Source: Myxococcus landrumus (lineage in GTDB: Bacteria > Myxococcota > Myxococcia > Myxococcales > Myxococcaceae). Taken from it: 64,000 nucleotides of DNA. The position numbers and the translations under genes were made by a program. Each line of letters starts with the position of its first letter. Position 1 is the stretch's first letter. Below, piece after piece: positions 14,382 to 27,000 of this stretch. The DNA is taken from contig NZ_CP071091.1 in NCBI RefSeq assembly GCF_017301635.1, positions 4,538,001 through 4,602,000 of the forward strand, written 5' to 3'. The notes below the pieces were generated by a model. The model was not told the DNA's origin and made no database searches. It worked only from the letters and a program-made list of their open reading frames with translations.

Positions 14382-15661
14382 ACGCGTACACGCATTGGTC
14401 CGTCCTGTTGGCCACCACCCTGCTGCTGACGGGTTGCTCCGAGAAGAAGGAGGCCGCGCGCCCGGATGCCCCCAGGCCCGCCGCCGCCCACGCGGGCAAG
14501 GACGAGGACCACGACCACGAAGAAGGGGAATCCCACGGCAAGCCCGAGGGCGACGCCCACGGCGACGAGGGACATGAGGAGGTCATCACCCTCACCCCCG
14601 AGGCCTCCCGCTCCGCGGGCCTGGAGCTGGCGCGCGCCGAGTCCAAGCCGCTGGTCAGCGGCATCAGCGTCCCGGCCCGCATCACCTTCACGCAAGGAGG
14701 CGTCGCCAAGGTCGCCTCACGCGTCCCGGGGCGCATCGACACGCTCGCCGTCTCACTGGGCCAGAAGGTGAAGAAGGGCCAGGTGCTGGGACACCTGGAC
14801 AGTCCCGAGCTGGGCCAGGCGCGAGCGGACTATCTCTCCGCCGCCACCAAGGCCCGCGTGGCGGAGGCCAACTTCCGCCGCGAGTCGGACCTGCTCGCCA
14901 AGGGCATCACCAGCGAGCGCGAGATGCGCGAGGCGGAGAGCGCCTTCGTCACCGCGCAGGCGGAGCGCAACGCGGCGGATGGACGGCTGCACGCGCTGGG
15001 CATGTCCGACGCGGACATCGCCACGCTGCGCGCCAACGAGCACTACAGCTCCCGCTTCCCCGCCGTCAGCCCCATCCACGGCACGGTGGTGGAGATTCAA
15101 GGCACCGTCGGTCAGGCGGTGGAGTCCACCACCTCGCTCTTCACCGTGGCGGACCTCTCCGAGCTGTGGGTGCTGCTGGATATCAGCGAGAGCCAGTTGT
15201 CGCGGGTCCGCGCGGGACAGTCCGTGGAGCTCACCGTGCAGGCGCTCCCCGGCCAGCGCTTCACCGGACAAGTGAGCTACATCGGCGACATCGTCGATGA
15301 GAAGACGCGCACCATCCCGGTCCGGGTGGTGGTGGCCAACGCGGAGGGGGCGCTCAAGCCCGGCATGTTCGCGCAGGCGGAGCTCGCCACGACGGCCGCT
15401 CCCAGCGAGACATCCGCCGCGGGCGCGCGGCTGGTGGTCCCTCGCGAAGCGGTGCAGACGGTGGGGACGAAGCAGGTCGTCTTCATCCCGGCGGGTGAGC
15501 ACCGGTTCCAGCCCGTCGAGGTGCGCACGGGCGCCAGCTCCTCGCGCGAGGTGGAGGTCCTCTCGGGGCTCGAAGCGGGTGCGTCCATCGTCGGGAAGGG
15601 CGCGTTCATCCTCAAGTCCGAGCTCTCCAAGGAGAGCATGGGCGAAGGCCACTCTCACTAG
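14378..15661 (+). CDS. czcB: Periplasmic adaptor (CzcB-like) of the heavy-metal RND pump, lipoprotein
   Basis: The 427-aa product begins with a lipoprotein signal (LLATTLLLTGC, Cys20). A His/Asp/Glu-rich linker follows (HDHEEGESHGKPEGDAHGDEGHEE), typical of metal-binding CzcB proteins. Then come a lipoyl/barrel-sandwich half (VASRVPGRIDTLAVSLGQKVKKGQVLGHLDSPELG), a helical hairpin, the second lipoyl half (VSPIHGTVVEIQGTVGQAVE), a beta-barrel and a membrane-proximal domain. It links the CzcA inner-membrane pump to the CzcC channel. It overlaps czcC by 4 nt, and czcA follows after 9 nt. Confidence 0.93.
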   Translation: MNAYTHWSVLLATTLLLTGCSEKKEAARPDAPRPAAAHAGKDEDHDHEEGESHGKPEGDAHGDEGHEEVITLTPEASRSAGLELARAESKPLVSGISVPARITFTQGGVAKVASRVPGRIDTLAVSLGQKVKKGQVLGHLDSPELGQARADYLSAATKARVAEANFRRESDLLAKGITSEREMREAESAFVTAQAERNAADGRLHALGMSDADIATLRANEHYSSRFPAVSPIHGTVVEIQGTVGQAVESTTSLFTVADLSELWVLLDISESQLSRVRAGQSVELTVQALPGQRFTGQVSYIGDIVDEKTRTIPVRVVVANAEGALKPGMFAQAELATTAAPSETSAAGARLVVPREAVQTVGTKQVVFIPAGEHRFQPVEVRTGASSSREVEVLSGLEAGASIVGKGAFILKSELSKESMGEGHSH

Positions 15662-15670
15662 GCGGCCACC

Positions 15671-18835
<3,165 letters not shown>

Positions 18836-18906
18836 GGAGAACTGGCGGAACCTCGGTGAATACAGCCGCCGCGCCTCCGTTCTCAGCGCGGCGTGGGTAG
18901 CGCGCT

Positions 18907-18938
18907 GCCCGCCCGGAGTCTCGCGATTCCGGGCGGGC
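18907..18938 (+). terminator. Terminator hairpin of the czcCBA operon
   Basis: GCCCGCCCGGA (18907-18917) pairs perfectly with TCCGGGCGGGC (18928-18938) around a 10-nt loop. It lies 71 nt after the czcA stop. The T-tract is poor, as is common in this GC-rich window. Confidence 0.6.
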
Positions 18939-19024
18939 GCCCATCGTCTTGAGCGCGTGCAATGTCCCTGCGACTATCCGACGGGACACCTACAACCCAG
19001 TTGCTGAACAACCGAGGGGTCTAC

Positions 19025-20074
19025 ATGACGTATCGAAGGAACGTTCTCGGCACCCTGCTGACCGCGGGGCTGCTGATGGCGTTGAGTGCTCAAGCCGAGG
19101 TGGTCTACGCCCAGGCCAACTTCGTGCTCAACAAGAAGCAAGTCTCCGCGGTGAACTACCGGAACAAGGGCCTGGTGATTCCCGTGGGCACCCAGGTCGA
19201 GGTCCTGGACAAGGACGACGACGAGGTAGAGTGCCGCATCGTCGAGACGGGCGCCAAGTTCAGTTTCGTATCGCATAAGAGCCTGGGAAAGGACGCCGAG
19301 GAGATGTTCCCCGCGTTCTTCGGCCCCAAGGACCCCGCCGAGCGCATCGCCGCGCTGACGCCCGAGGAGCAGAAGCAGGTCAAGGCGGGAGAGCTGGCCA
19401 AGGGCATGTCGCGCGAGGCCGTGCTGCTGACGGTGGGCCCGCCGCCGCCGCACCGCACGCCCACGTTCGGCAGCAGCAAGTGGACCTACTGGAGCTCGAA
19501 GTTCGCCACCTTCGAGGTGGTGTTCGACGCGGACGGCAAGGTCATCTCCTACGGTGACGAGCCCGCCCCTGCGCCCGCGCCTACGCCCGCCGCCCCGCCG
19601 CCGCCCCCGGAGCCGACCTTCTTCTTCTCCACGGCGAACTTCCACTTCGATGACGCCACCCTCTCCTGGGTGAACTACCGCAAGGGTCCCATCATCCCGT
19701 TCAACACCCGCATCGAGGTGCTGGACAAGGGCTCCTCCAAGGTGAAGTTCCGCATCGTGGAGACGGGCAAGGAGTTCACGTTCGAGAATGACTCCCGCTC
19801 CGGCGCGGACACCTGGTTCCTGTTCAAGGCCTCCTTCTCCGAGCAGGACCAGGCCTCCAAGCTCGAGTCGCTCTCCGCCGAGGACCGCAAGAAGGTCTCC
19901 GCGTCGGAAGTGGTGCCCGGCATGTCCCGCGCCGCCGTGCGCATGGCGTGGGGCCCGCCGCCTCCGCATGAGACGCCGACGTACAACTCCAACACCTGGT
20001 TCTACTGGAAGGGCAAGTTCACCAAGGTGCAGGTGAAGTTCAACGACGAGGACAAGGTCGTCTCCGTCGAGTAG
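19025..20074 (+). CDS. Exported protein with a duplicated ~150-residue domain, function unknown
   Basis: ATG 19025 (GAGGGG upstream) gives 349 aa with a clear signal peptide (NVLGTLLTAGLLMALSAQA). The mature protein is two copies of one domain joined by a Pro/Ala linker (about residues 180-200). Each copy has an (A)NF strand, a VNYRKG/NKG..IP-NT-I/VEVLDK segment, CRIVETG or FRIVETG, a F-T/S-F strand, a helix starting P/S-E-x-K-x-V, a GMSR-x-AV helix and a GPPPPH-x-TPT-x-x-S-x-W-x-YW ending. The GMSR...GPPPPH part recalls the small SmpA/OmlA (BamE-like) fold, where a helix and 'G-P' turn precede a W-x-Y strand; this is inference. It is transcribed separately after the czc terminator. Confidence 0.8.
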   Translation: MTYRRNVLGTLLTAGLLMALSAQAEVVYAQANFVLNKKQVSAVNYRNKGLVIPVGTQVEVLDKDDDEVECRIVETGAKFSFVSHKSLGKDAEEMFPAFFGPKDPAERIAALTPEEQKQVKAGELAKGMSREAVLLTVGPPPPHRTPTFGSSKWTYWSSKFATFEVVFDADGKVISYGDEPAPAPAPTPAAPPPPPEPTFFFSTANFHFDDATLSWVNYRKGPIIPFNTRIEVLDKGSSKVKFRIVETGKEFTFENDSRSGADTWFLFKASFSEQDQASKLESLSAEDRKKVSASEVVPGMSRAAVRMAWGPPPPHETPTYNSNTWFYWKGKFTKVQVKFNDEDKVVSVE

Positions 20075-20081
20075 TTGGACG

Positions 20082-20124
20082 CACGCGCCCGGGCACAGGG
20101 CCTCCGCCAGGTGCCTGGGCGTGT
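20082..20124 (-). repeat. Copy of the 3' end of the AraC-family gene (first copy of a 43-bp repeat)
   Basis: These 43 bp match 22109-22151 at 41 of 43 positions in the same orientation. The second copy is the coding end of the AraC-type regulator (TPGHLAQALCPGA then TGA). Here the minus strand would read TPRHLAEALCPGA, but the stop is replaced by TGC. It sits just downstream of the threonine-aldolase-like gene. It is most simply a leftover of a duplication or rearrangement between the two sites. Confidence 0.7.
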
Positions 20125-20128
20125 CACG

Positions 20129-21352
20129 TCATGCGGCCTCGTCCAGGAGTCGACGGAAGGCCTGCGCGACCTCCGCGTCGGTGACGTCGCCCAGTCCTTC
20201 GGTGACCTCGAGTTCGGCGTCGACGATGCCGGGCACTCGCGTGGGCCCGAAGTGTCCGAGCCAGAGGCGCGACTCCTTCGCCAGGGTGAGGGCGCGCAGC
20301 GAGAGCGCCTGTGCATCACCGCGAAGGAAGAGGCGGAACATGTTCGTCTGGGCGGGACGTGGGTTCACCGTCAACCGGGGGTCCGCGGCCAGGGCCTCGC
20401 TCAACGCCTTCGCGCGGCGGACCAGCGCGGGCAGGCCCGTGAGCGCACCGTCCAGGCGCATCGCCGCCGAGGCGACATAGGGATAGTGGTGGAAGAGGTT
20501 GCCGCCGTGTCGGTGGCGCCACACGCGGGCCTCGCGGATGAAGTCCTCGCTCCCCACGAGCATGGCGCCGCCCAGTGCGTCGATGCGCTTGTAGAGCGAC
20601 ACGTAGACAGAGTCGAACCCCCGGCAGATGTCCGCGAGCGGGCGGCCGTAGAAGGGCTGGCATTCCCAGAGCCGAGCCCCATCCATGTGCAGCTTCACGC
20701 CCTTGTCGCGGCAGGTCCGCTTGAGCTCCTCGAGCTGCTCCCACGTCTGGAGCTGCCCGCCCAGCCAGCGCACCGGCAGCTCGACGCTGACGCTCCCGAG
20801 GGCGTCCGGCGAGTCCCGCACATCGGCGGCGAGCAAGGGCCGAGTCCAGGGCGAGAGGATGACGTCGCGCAGGCCGTGCAGGACAACGTGGCTGCTGTCT
20901 TCGTGCAGCACATGGTGCGAGGACGGATGGAGGCCGACGTTCCGATTGCCGCGCGCGTCCGCGTAGATTCGGAGGGCGCTGAGCTGGGCCATGGTGCCCG
21001 TGGGCATGTAGCAACCCGCGGGGAAGCCCAGCATCGTGGCGAGCTTCTTCTCGAACGATTCAATCAGCGCGCCTTGTCCGTAGAAGTCGCCCCCCACGCC
21101 CTGCCCCTTCATCCATTCGCCGATGGCGATGAGCTCCGCGGCGGGGTCCTGGGCCACCTTTCCCGAGAGGGAGCCCCGGCAGGCGCGCCGAATCGCGTCG
21201 AACTCCGCGCGAGTCGGCCAGGTGGGCGCGGTCTTTCCGGCCTTCGGGGGCGCGGGCGTCGCGGCGCGTGCCACAGGCGACAGCAACGCGGTCCCCGCGA
21301 GCATGCCGGTCAACGAGAGGAACTCACTGCGGCTGAAGCGATGCTGGGACAT
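20129..21352 (-). CDS. Threonine-aldolase-family PLP protein with an N-terminal export signal
   Basis: The 407-aa product begins with a signal-like sequence (RFSRSEFLSLTGMLAGTALLSPVARA, residues 5-30) resembling a degenerate Tat or Sec leader. The PLP fold-type I domain follows. HMDGARLW (D224) is the cofactor-pyridine Asp motif of low-specificity threonine aldolases. The Schiff-base lysine is likely K255 in YVSLYKRIDALGG, and the PTGTMAQLSAL segment near 117 is also typical. Family members cleave threonine to glycine and acetaldehyde, or act on related beta-hydroxy amino acids. An exported form is unusual because these enzymes are normally cytosolic. The next gene upstream on the same strand is a hypothetical, 176 nt away. 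Confidence 0.85.
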   Translation of the reverse strand: MSQHRFSRSEFLSLTGMLAGTALLSPVARAATPAPPKAGKTAPTWPTRAEFDAIRRACRGSLSGKVAQDPAAELIAIGEWMKGQGVGGDFYGQGALIESFEKKLATMLGFPAGCYMPTGTMAQLSALRIYADARGNRNVGLHPSSHHVLHEDSSHVVLHGLRDVILSPWTRPLLAADVRDSPDALGSVSVELPVRWLGGQLQTWEQLEELKRTCRDKGVKLHMDGARLWECQPFYGRPLADICRGFDSVYVSLYKRIDALGGAMLVGSEDFIREARVWRHRHGGNLFHHYPYVASAAMRLDGALTGLPALVRRAKALSEALAADPRLTVNPRPAQTNMFRLFLRGDAQALSLRALTLAKESRLWLGHFGPTRVPGIVDAELEVTEGLGDVTDAEVAQAFRRLLDEAA

Positions 21353-21458
21353 CGAGCGCTCCTTCGGGTACGGATGGCAGGTGTTCCGCCCAGCCTAGTC
21401 CCGTCTCCGAAGTCGCTCGTGCGATTCCCGCCCCCGGTACACGCCAATCCCGGATGCG

Positions 21459-21480
21459 GACGACCGGCTCACCGGACGTC
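21459..21480 (-). terminator. Small hairpin downstream of the 160-aa hypothetical gene
   Basis: GACG-a-CCGG and CCGG-a-CGTC pair with one A.A mismatch around a CTCA loop. It lies about 50 nt past the stop of the minus-strand gene ending at 21529. There is no T-tract. Confidence 0.3.
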
Positions 21481-21528
21481 CCCCTGCACAGGGCATGGGA
21501 AGGACAGGAGCGCTCTTGGCGGGAGCCG

Positions 21529-22011
21529 TCAGGGCTCGGGGAAGCCTTCGCGCACCCACGCGTTGGCGACATCCCGGCTGAACTTGAAGTTCATGGACAC
21601 GCGATGCTTCGCGACCGTCGCCCCCGCGTCGTCGATGGCCGAGAGCAGCGCGTGGGGCTCATACTCATCGGCCACGATCTCCAGCCGGACCTCGTACCAG
21701 CGGCCCTCCCAGGCGATGGAGAGCTTCTTGGTCAGGGCCTGGTCGCGCTGCCGCGCGGAGCGGTCGAGGACCTCCGAGGCCGTCTTCACGAAGGTCGCGA
21801 ACGCGGGCCCATCAAAGGGCTTGGGGTTCTTCTTGTCGCGGCCCATCACCCACGGACTGATGAGGACGGGCTCGGCAATCCCCTGCTTGCGGATCTCCAC
21901 GGCCCAGCCGTCATCCTCCTCGTTCTTGATGACCCGGGCCGCCCAGCCGTTCTTCCGCCAGAACGTGGGCTCCATCACTTCGGGCTCGGCAGGTGTGCGC
22001 TCGTCGCTCAT
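21529..22011 (-). CDS. Hypothetical 160-aa cytosolic protein
   Basis: The start at 22011 has GAGGAA upstream. The product is soluble, with no signal or membrane segment. Trp-rich beta segments (FWRKNGWAARVIKNEEDDGWAVEI; GRWYEVRLEIVADEYEPHAL) suggest a compact beta/alpha fold, and a basic stretch (MGRDKKNPKPFDGPAF) lies in the middle. It ends close to a small hairpin. I do not recognise the family. It may be a myxobacterium-specific protein. Nothing in the neighbourhood fixes its role. Confidence 0.7.
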   Translation of the reverse strand: MSDERTPAEPEVMEPTFWRKNGWAARVIKNEEDDGWAVEIRKQGIAEPVLISPWVMGRDKKNPKPFDGPAFATFVKTASEVLDRSARQRDQALTKKLSIAWEGRWYEVRLEIVADEYEPHALLSAIDDAGATVAKHRVSMNFKFSRDVANAWVREGFPEP

Positions 22012-22107
22012 GGGTGTTCCTCATACCTTTCGATGGCCATTGTCCAGAGCAGAGAATGGGCCTCCCCTGCCCCTGGAGTATCGGTCCAGCCCCTGACGTG
22101 GCGGGTC

Positions 22108-22836
22108 TCACGCGCCCGGGCACAGGGCCTGCGCCAGGTGCCCGGGCGTGTAGCCCGCGAACCGGACGCAGGTGCGCGTCAGGTGCGCCTGGTCCGCGAA
22201 GCCCGCCAGGGCGGCCGTCTGGGCCAGGCTCCCCACGCGCAGCAGTGGCATCGAGCGCACCAGGCGCCGCCACAGGAGCCAGCGCCGCAAGGGAATGCCC
22301 ACCTTCGAGTGGAACAAGGTGGAGACATGGCCCGCGGACAGCTTCAGCCGCGCGGCGAGCACCGGCAGAGGGAGCGCCTCGTCTCCTCCCAGCATGCCGA
22401 GCAGGCGCGCGATGCGGCCATCACCCAACGGTGCGCTTCCTGTCGGGAACAGGCCCTCCACGGCTCGCGAGATGCCCCTCTCGACATCCGGGTGGCCAGG
22501 CTCCACCAGCGCTGACACCCGAGACAGGACGATGGAGGACTCCACGGTGAAGGGCGGACGTCCCTGGAGCGCCTGGAGCGTGGCGCGATGGACGTCCGCG
22601 TCCAGCAGCACGCTGGCCAGCGGCCCTCGCGAGCGCGTCACGTGAGGAACGTCCCCAGGGACCACCACGATGCGGCCCTGGGTGCTCCCGGCGGCGTGCA
22701 GCACCGTCACCGGCCCTTCCAGACCGAACAGAATCGCGGTGCCCCATTGCCGGTGCGGCGCGGAGTGGGCGTCGTTGGAGCGCAGGACGAAGAACCCTGT
22801 CTCGGGTGCGAGGACGAAAAGCGGTGGGAGGTTCAT
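22108..22836 (-). CDS. AraC-family transcriptional regulator
   Basis: The 242-aa product has an N-terminal cupin-like sensing half (LPPLFVLAPETGFFVLRSNDAHSAPHRQWGTAILFG) and a C-terminal AraC DNA-binding domain of about 100 residues. The two helix-turn-helix units are seen as LPVLAARLKLSAGHVSTLFHSKVG and GSLAQTAALAGFADQAHLTRTCVRFAGYTPG. It is divergent from the serine-hydrolase lipoprotein gene, with 72 nt between starts, so it may regulate that gene and itself. Its last 43 bp are duplicated about 2 kb away. Confidence 0.9.
   Translation of the reverse strand: MNLPPLFVLAPETGFFVLRSNDAHSAPHRQWGTAILFGLEGPVTVLHAAGSTQGRIVVVPGDVPHVTRSRGPLASVLLDADVHRATLQALQGRPPFTVESSIVLSRVSALVEPGHPDVERGISRAVEGLFPTGSAPLGDGRIARLLGMLGGDEALPLPVLAARLKLSAGHVSTLFHSKVGIPLRRWLLWRRLVRSMPLLRVGSLAQTAALAGFADQAHLTRTCVRFAGYTPGHLAQALCPGA
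22109..22151 (-). repeat. Second copy of the 43-bp repeat (end of the AraC gene)
   Basis: This is the coding 3' end of the AraC regulator, matched by 20082-20124 with two mismatches. This copy retains the TGA stop and is therefore the likely source. Confidence 0.7.
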
Positions 22837-22908
22837 TCTTCCGAAAAGCGTTCAAGCGCCGCCGGCCCTGGCCACGTCACCGTGAAGGCTCCACATCCGG
22901 GAGTCTCC

Positions 22909-24051
22909 ATGGGTTCACGCAGTGCCTCAACCTCCGTCCTCTTTTGTGTCTTCCTGTTCGGCGCGCTGTCCTGCCGTTCCCACGAGCCAGAGGTCCTCGC
23001 CTGTGAGCCGGACGCGGTTCGCGCGTCACTCCAGCAGGCGATGCAGGAGGCGCTGGAGGCCCATCCCGGCAACGCGGGCTGGCTGATGAGCGTGCGCATC
23101 CCCTCCGTGGGACTCGAGTTCTCGGAGGCGGTCCACTCGGCGAAGGTCGACACCTTGGACGCGCGCGCTCCGTTCCGCATCGCCAGCGTCACCAAGACCT
23201 ACCTGGCGGCGGCCCTCCTGCGGCTGGTCGAGGATGGGAAGCTGTCGCTCGATGACACGGTGGCGTCCGTGGTGCCCGCGCCCTACCCGGAGCTGCTGCG
23301 CGCGGGAGGCTACCGCCCCGAGCAGATGACGGTGGAGCAGCTCCTCACGCACACCAGCGGCCTCTACGACTACGCCCAGAGCGAGGACTATCTCGCGACG
23401 GTGCTCGAAGCGCCAGACCACGTGTGGACCCGGGAAGCCCAGGTGCGCTTCGCGCTGGAGCACGGGCGGCCGGTGGGAGCACCGGGCGAGCGCTACGTGT
23501 ACTCGGACACGGGCTACCTGCTGCTGGGGGCCCTCCTCGAGGACAGGACCGGCCTGGGGCTCGCCGAGGCGTATCGGCGCCTGCTCCACTTCGAGCGACT
23601 GGGGCTTCGCTCCACGTGGCTCGAGACACCGGAGTCGCCGCCCCTCGCGCCCCAGAGCTATGACGGCTTCCCGCTCGCGAGCATCCACGCCACGGCGGAC
23701 CTCTTCGGGGGTGGAGGGTTGGTGTCGAACACGCCGGAGCTGGCTCGCTTCTTCGAGGCCCTGTTCTCCGGCGAGGTGTTCACCCGCGCGTCCACGCTGG
23801 AGCGGATGACGCGGGTTCCGTCCACCAACACCGAGGACGGCGGAGGCATGGGCATCTTCCGGCTGGAGCGCGCGGGTGCCCAGCCCTGCTACCTGCACGA
23901 GGGCTTCTGGGGCATCGCGGCCATGGTGTGCCCGGAGCTCGACGTCAGCGTGGCCATCGCGGGGCTGGAGACGACTCAACTGGGGACGGGCATGCGGGAC
24001 CTGCTCCGCGCCGCGGTGAAGGCCGGCACGGAGTGCAGGCCCGCCCCCTGA
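22909..24051 (+). CDS. Serine hydrolase of the beta-lactamase/D-Ala-D-Ala carboxypeptidase (S12) family, lipoprotein-like
   Basis: ATG 22909 has GGGAG 5 nt upstream; the frame is open earlier but overlaps the divergent AraC gene. The 380-aa product starts with a hydrophobic leader ending in GALSC (C22), a degenerate lipobox. The family nucleophile motif S93-V-T-K96 and the second motif Y198-S-D200 (YSDTGY, a common variant of YxN) are present, with a GEGF-like HEGFWG near the C-terminus. S12-type proteins hydrolyse peptides, esters or beta-lactams in the periplasm; substrate cannot be predicted. It is divergent from the AraC regulator. Its stop is 3 nt from the convergent G8/beta-helix gene. 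Confidence 0.88.
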   Translation: MGSRSASTSVLFCVFLFGALSCRSHEPEVLACEPDAVRASLQQAMQEALEAHPGNAGWLMSVRIPSVGLEFSEAVHSAKVDTLDARAPFRIASVTKTYLAAALLRLVEDGKLSLDDTVASVVPAPYPELLRAGGYRPEQMTVEQLLTHTSGLYDYAQSEDYLATVLEAPDHVWTREAQVRFALEHGRPVGAPGERYVYSDTGYLLLGALLEDRTGLGLAEAYRRLLHFERLGLRSTWLETPESPPLAPQSYDGFPLASIHATADLFGGGGLVSNTPELARFFEALFSGEVFTRASTLERMTRVPSTNTEDGGGMGIFRLERAGAQPCYLHEGFWGIAAMVCPELDVSVAIAGLETTQLGTGMRDLLRAAVKAGTECRPAP

Positions 24052-24054
24052 GCG

Positions 24055-27000
24055 CTACAGCCCGGGTCCGCGAATCGAGTCGATGTCGAACTGGATGCCC
24101 GCTCCCGACACCGGGTCCAGGCGGAGGTCGGTGATGGTGCCCGACCAGCCGGGCACTGCCGCCATGTCCAACGTCACCACCTGATAGGCGCCACCGCCGG
24201 TGTACCAGCCATTGGCCACGCGCGCGGCGGAGAAGCCCGGCTGCGTGTCCGTGGCGAAGAAGAGCTGGACCCCGGTGCCCTGGGTCGCCTTCATGCGAAG
24301 CTGAATCGTCGGGACGCGGCTCGCGGCGAAGTGGTAGGCGCTGTTCACCACCATCGCATCGCCGTTGCCCGTGGAGGTGCCCGTCAACACGCCTCCCGCC
24401 ACGCCCTGCCCCGCCACGTTGGCGAAGACCGTCCAGTCCTCGAAGTCGCCGGCGGTGTCGAATCCCGCCAGCAGGTCCGAGGCGTCGAACGGGTGGCGGC
24501 TCCGGCTGATCTCCACGGCATCCGTCACCTGGTCACCGTCCGTGTCGAGCGGCGGCACCGCGAAGGGCGTGTCCCAGTAGAGGATGTAGCCCTGCGTCTT
24601 TCCCGTCGCGACGGCCTTCACGTACACGTCGCCGCCCGGCTGGACGTAGTACCCCGAGCTCGTGGCGGCGCGGAGGTTCGGGAGCGAGGTGTGCGGCGTG
24701 AAGCTCGCCTGGTTGGAGAAGAACCTCAGGTTCCCCAGCTTCCCGAAGTCCTTGAAGCGCGCGACGTAGAAGTCGCCCACCGAGGCGTCCTCCATCGTCA
24801 TCGTCACCTGCTTGCCGGGAGGGAGCGACTGATAGGCGTAGGTGTACTCGAAGCCCTCGTTGACGATGAACGGGAGCTGGTGCCATTCGCGATACCCGTC
24901 GTTGTCGATGTAGAAGACGTGGGCCGTGGGGGTCCCCGCCTTCTCGCGCGTGCAGGCGATGTTGGGCGTGTCCGGGAAGTCCTCGAGGTAGGTGAGCCGG
25001 GACATCACGAACCGGTGGTCGCTGCGGTACGTGTTCGTCCAGTGGGCCGGGCGGTACTCGTCTCCCACGCGCATGAACGGCTGGCTGGAGACAATCGTCG
25101 TGTTGGGCTTGCCGGTGATGCCGCCCGTGGTGTCTCGCACCGCGATGGACCAGTAGCGCGGATGCCCAGGGTCTCCGACACCGGTGGTCTTCGTCGGCGG
25201 GATGTCGAAGTTCTCCAGGCTGATGCGCGGCGGCCCCGCGGGCGACACCGTGTTGTTCGTGAACAGGTGGTTGGGGTGCTTGACGGCCGCACCCGTGTTC
25301 AGGAGGAGGTTCGCGTTGGGAGCATCCCAGCCGAGGAAGTGCGAGTCGCGCACCTGGCCCGCGCCGTCATACACGCGGTAGGCGAAGCGCTCGATGCCGC
25401 CGGGGAGGAGGTTCGCCCCCGAGTCCGCCACGAACACGCTCTGCTCGATGACGCTGTAGCTGGCCAGCATGGAGTTCCACACGTTGTCGACCAAGATGTT
25501 GTTCCGAAAGATGAGGTTGTCGGTCGGGCCGCCCACGCCGATGCCGGTGTAGATGCCCAGCGCGTTCGCGTACCAGGTGCTGTTCTCGATGAGGTGCGGG
25601 CTGTCGTCGTTCCAGCCCCAGTTGGGTTGGATGGAGTGGCCGGGGGTCAACCGGTCGTAGATGTCGAACCCGGACATGGTGCTGTGGGCGCTGTTGCCCT
25701 TGAAGGAGATGAGCGGCCGGGAGTCGGGCTTCAGGTCCTTGAAGCGCGGGTGATTCTCGGAGGCGCCCATGGGCTTCGTGGGGAACGCGAACCAGAAGCC
25801 CGTGCCCTGGGTGCCCGCGGCGACGTTGTCCTCGAAGGTGTTCTCGGGGTTGGTAATCCAGTAGCTCGCCGGCGTGCGGTTCTGGATGACATCCAGCTCG
25901 TGGTCGGACGGGGTGACGGCCTCCAGCGGCTTGGGCCTGCGCGTGAGCAGCGTCACGTTGCCCTTGATGACGTTGAAGCGCTCGCTGCCGTCCTCCAGGA
26001 ACACCCCGTGGCCGATGTGGTCATAGAAGAAGTTGTTCTCCACCCGCGTGCTCTCCGTGCCGTGGATGGTGATGGCCCGGTTGTAGGAGTGGTGGACGCT
26101 GGAGCTCCGGAAGTACTGCCCTTCGCCCAACTCCGCGAGCATGTGCCAGTGGAAGGGATAGCGGCCCAGCTTCGCCTTCTGGCCCATGTTGGCCAGCTCC
26201 ACGCCGCTGACGTACGCGCGGGACTTGTCCATGACCATGATGTGGCCGCCGAACCCCGAGGCATTGGCGAGCGTGGCGTGCCCCTTCACCACGATGTTGT
26301 GGGTGAGCAGGCCCACCTCGGCGCGAAGGTCCGCCGTCCAGCTCCGTGTGGGTGAAGAGAACGTCTTCACCACCCCGGAGTGCGCGAACGAGAGCGCGCT
26401 CGACAAAGTCACCCGCGTCCCTCCCGGGTGCACGGTGGCGATGGTGCGCTGCTCGGCCTCGTTCCAGTCGAGGTGACTGGACACGACCACGATGCTGTCA
26501 CCCGCCCGCCAGTTCACGGGCTGCGCCAGGTAGATGTCCGTGGCACCCGCCGCCACGTTCTGCGAGAGCCGCGTCCAGCTCACCCGCTCCTCGCCGTGCA
26601 GGTGGAGGGTTCCACTCCCCATGGCGCCCAGGAAGTTGTTGCCCATGCCCATGAGGTCGAGCTGGGTGTCAGTAGCGTTGAGGGTGAACGTCGCCTTGGA
26701 GGGATAGGGCGTGCGCTCCTGCCCCAGCTCCAGGAGCGAGCCGACGCCCATCACCATCACATACTGCGTGGTGACGTCGACGTTGCGGTTCTGCACCCCG
26801 AGCAGCTCCCCCATCACCGTGATGCTCCGGGGGTTGAGGACTCCGTCGATGCAGACGGCGCTGCCCAGGACCACGGTGGCGTCGTCGCTGGGGCCGGGCA
26901 CCGTTCCTCCCCAGACGAGAGGGTCCTTCCAGTCGTGCACCGACTCCAAGCGCAAGTCATCCACCAGGCCCGTGTGGTCGCCCGGCCCGGTGTCGACGCC

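Noticed and set aside
20075..22096. Plus-strand open frame of 673 codons
   Set aside because: It is antisense to the threonine-aldolase-like and 160-aa genes, with Arg-rich composition.
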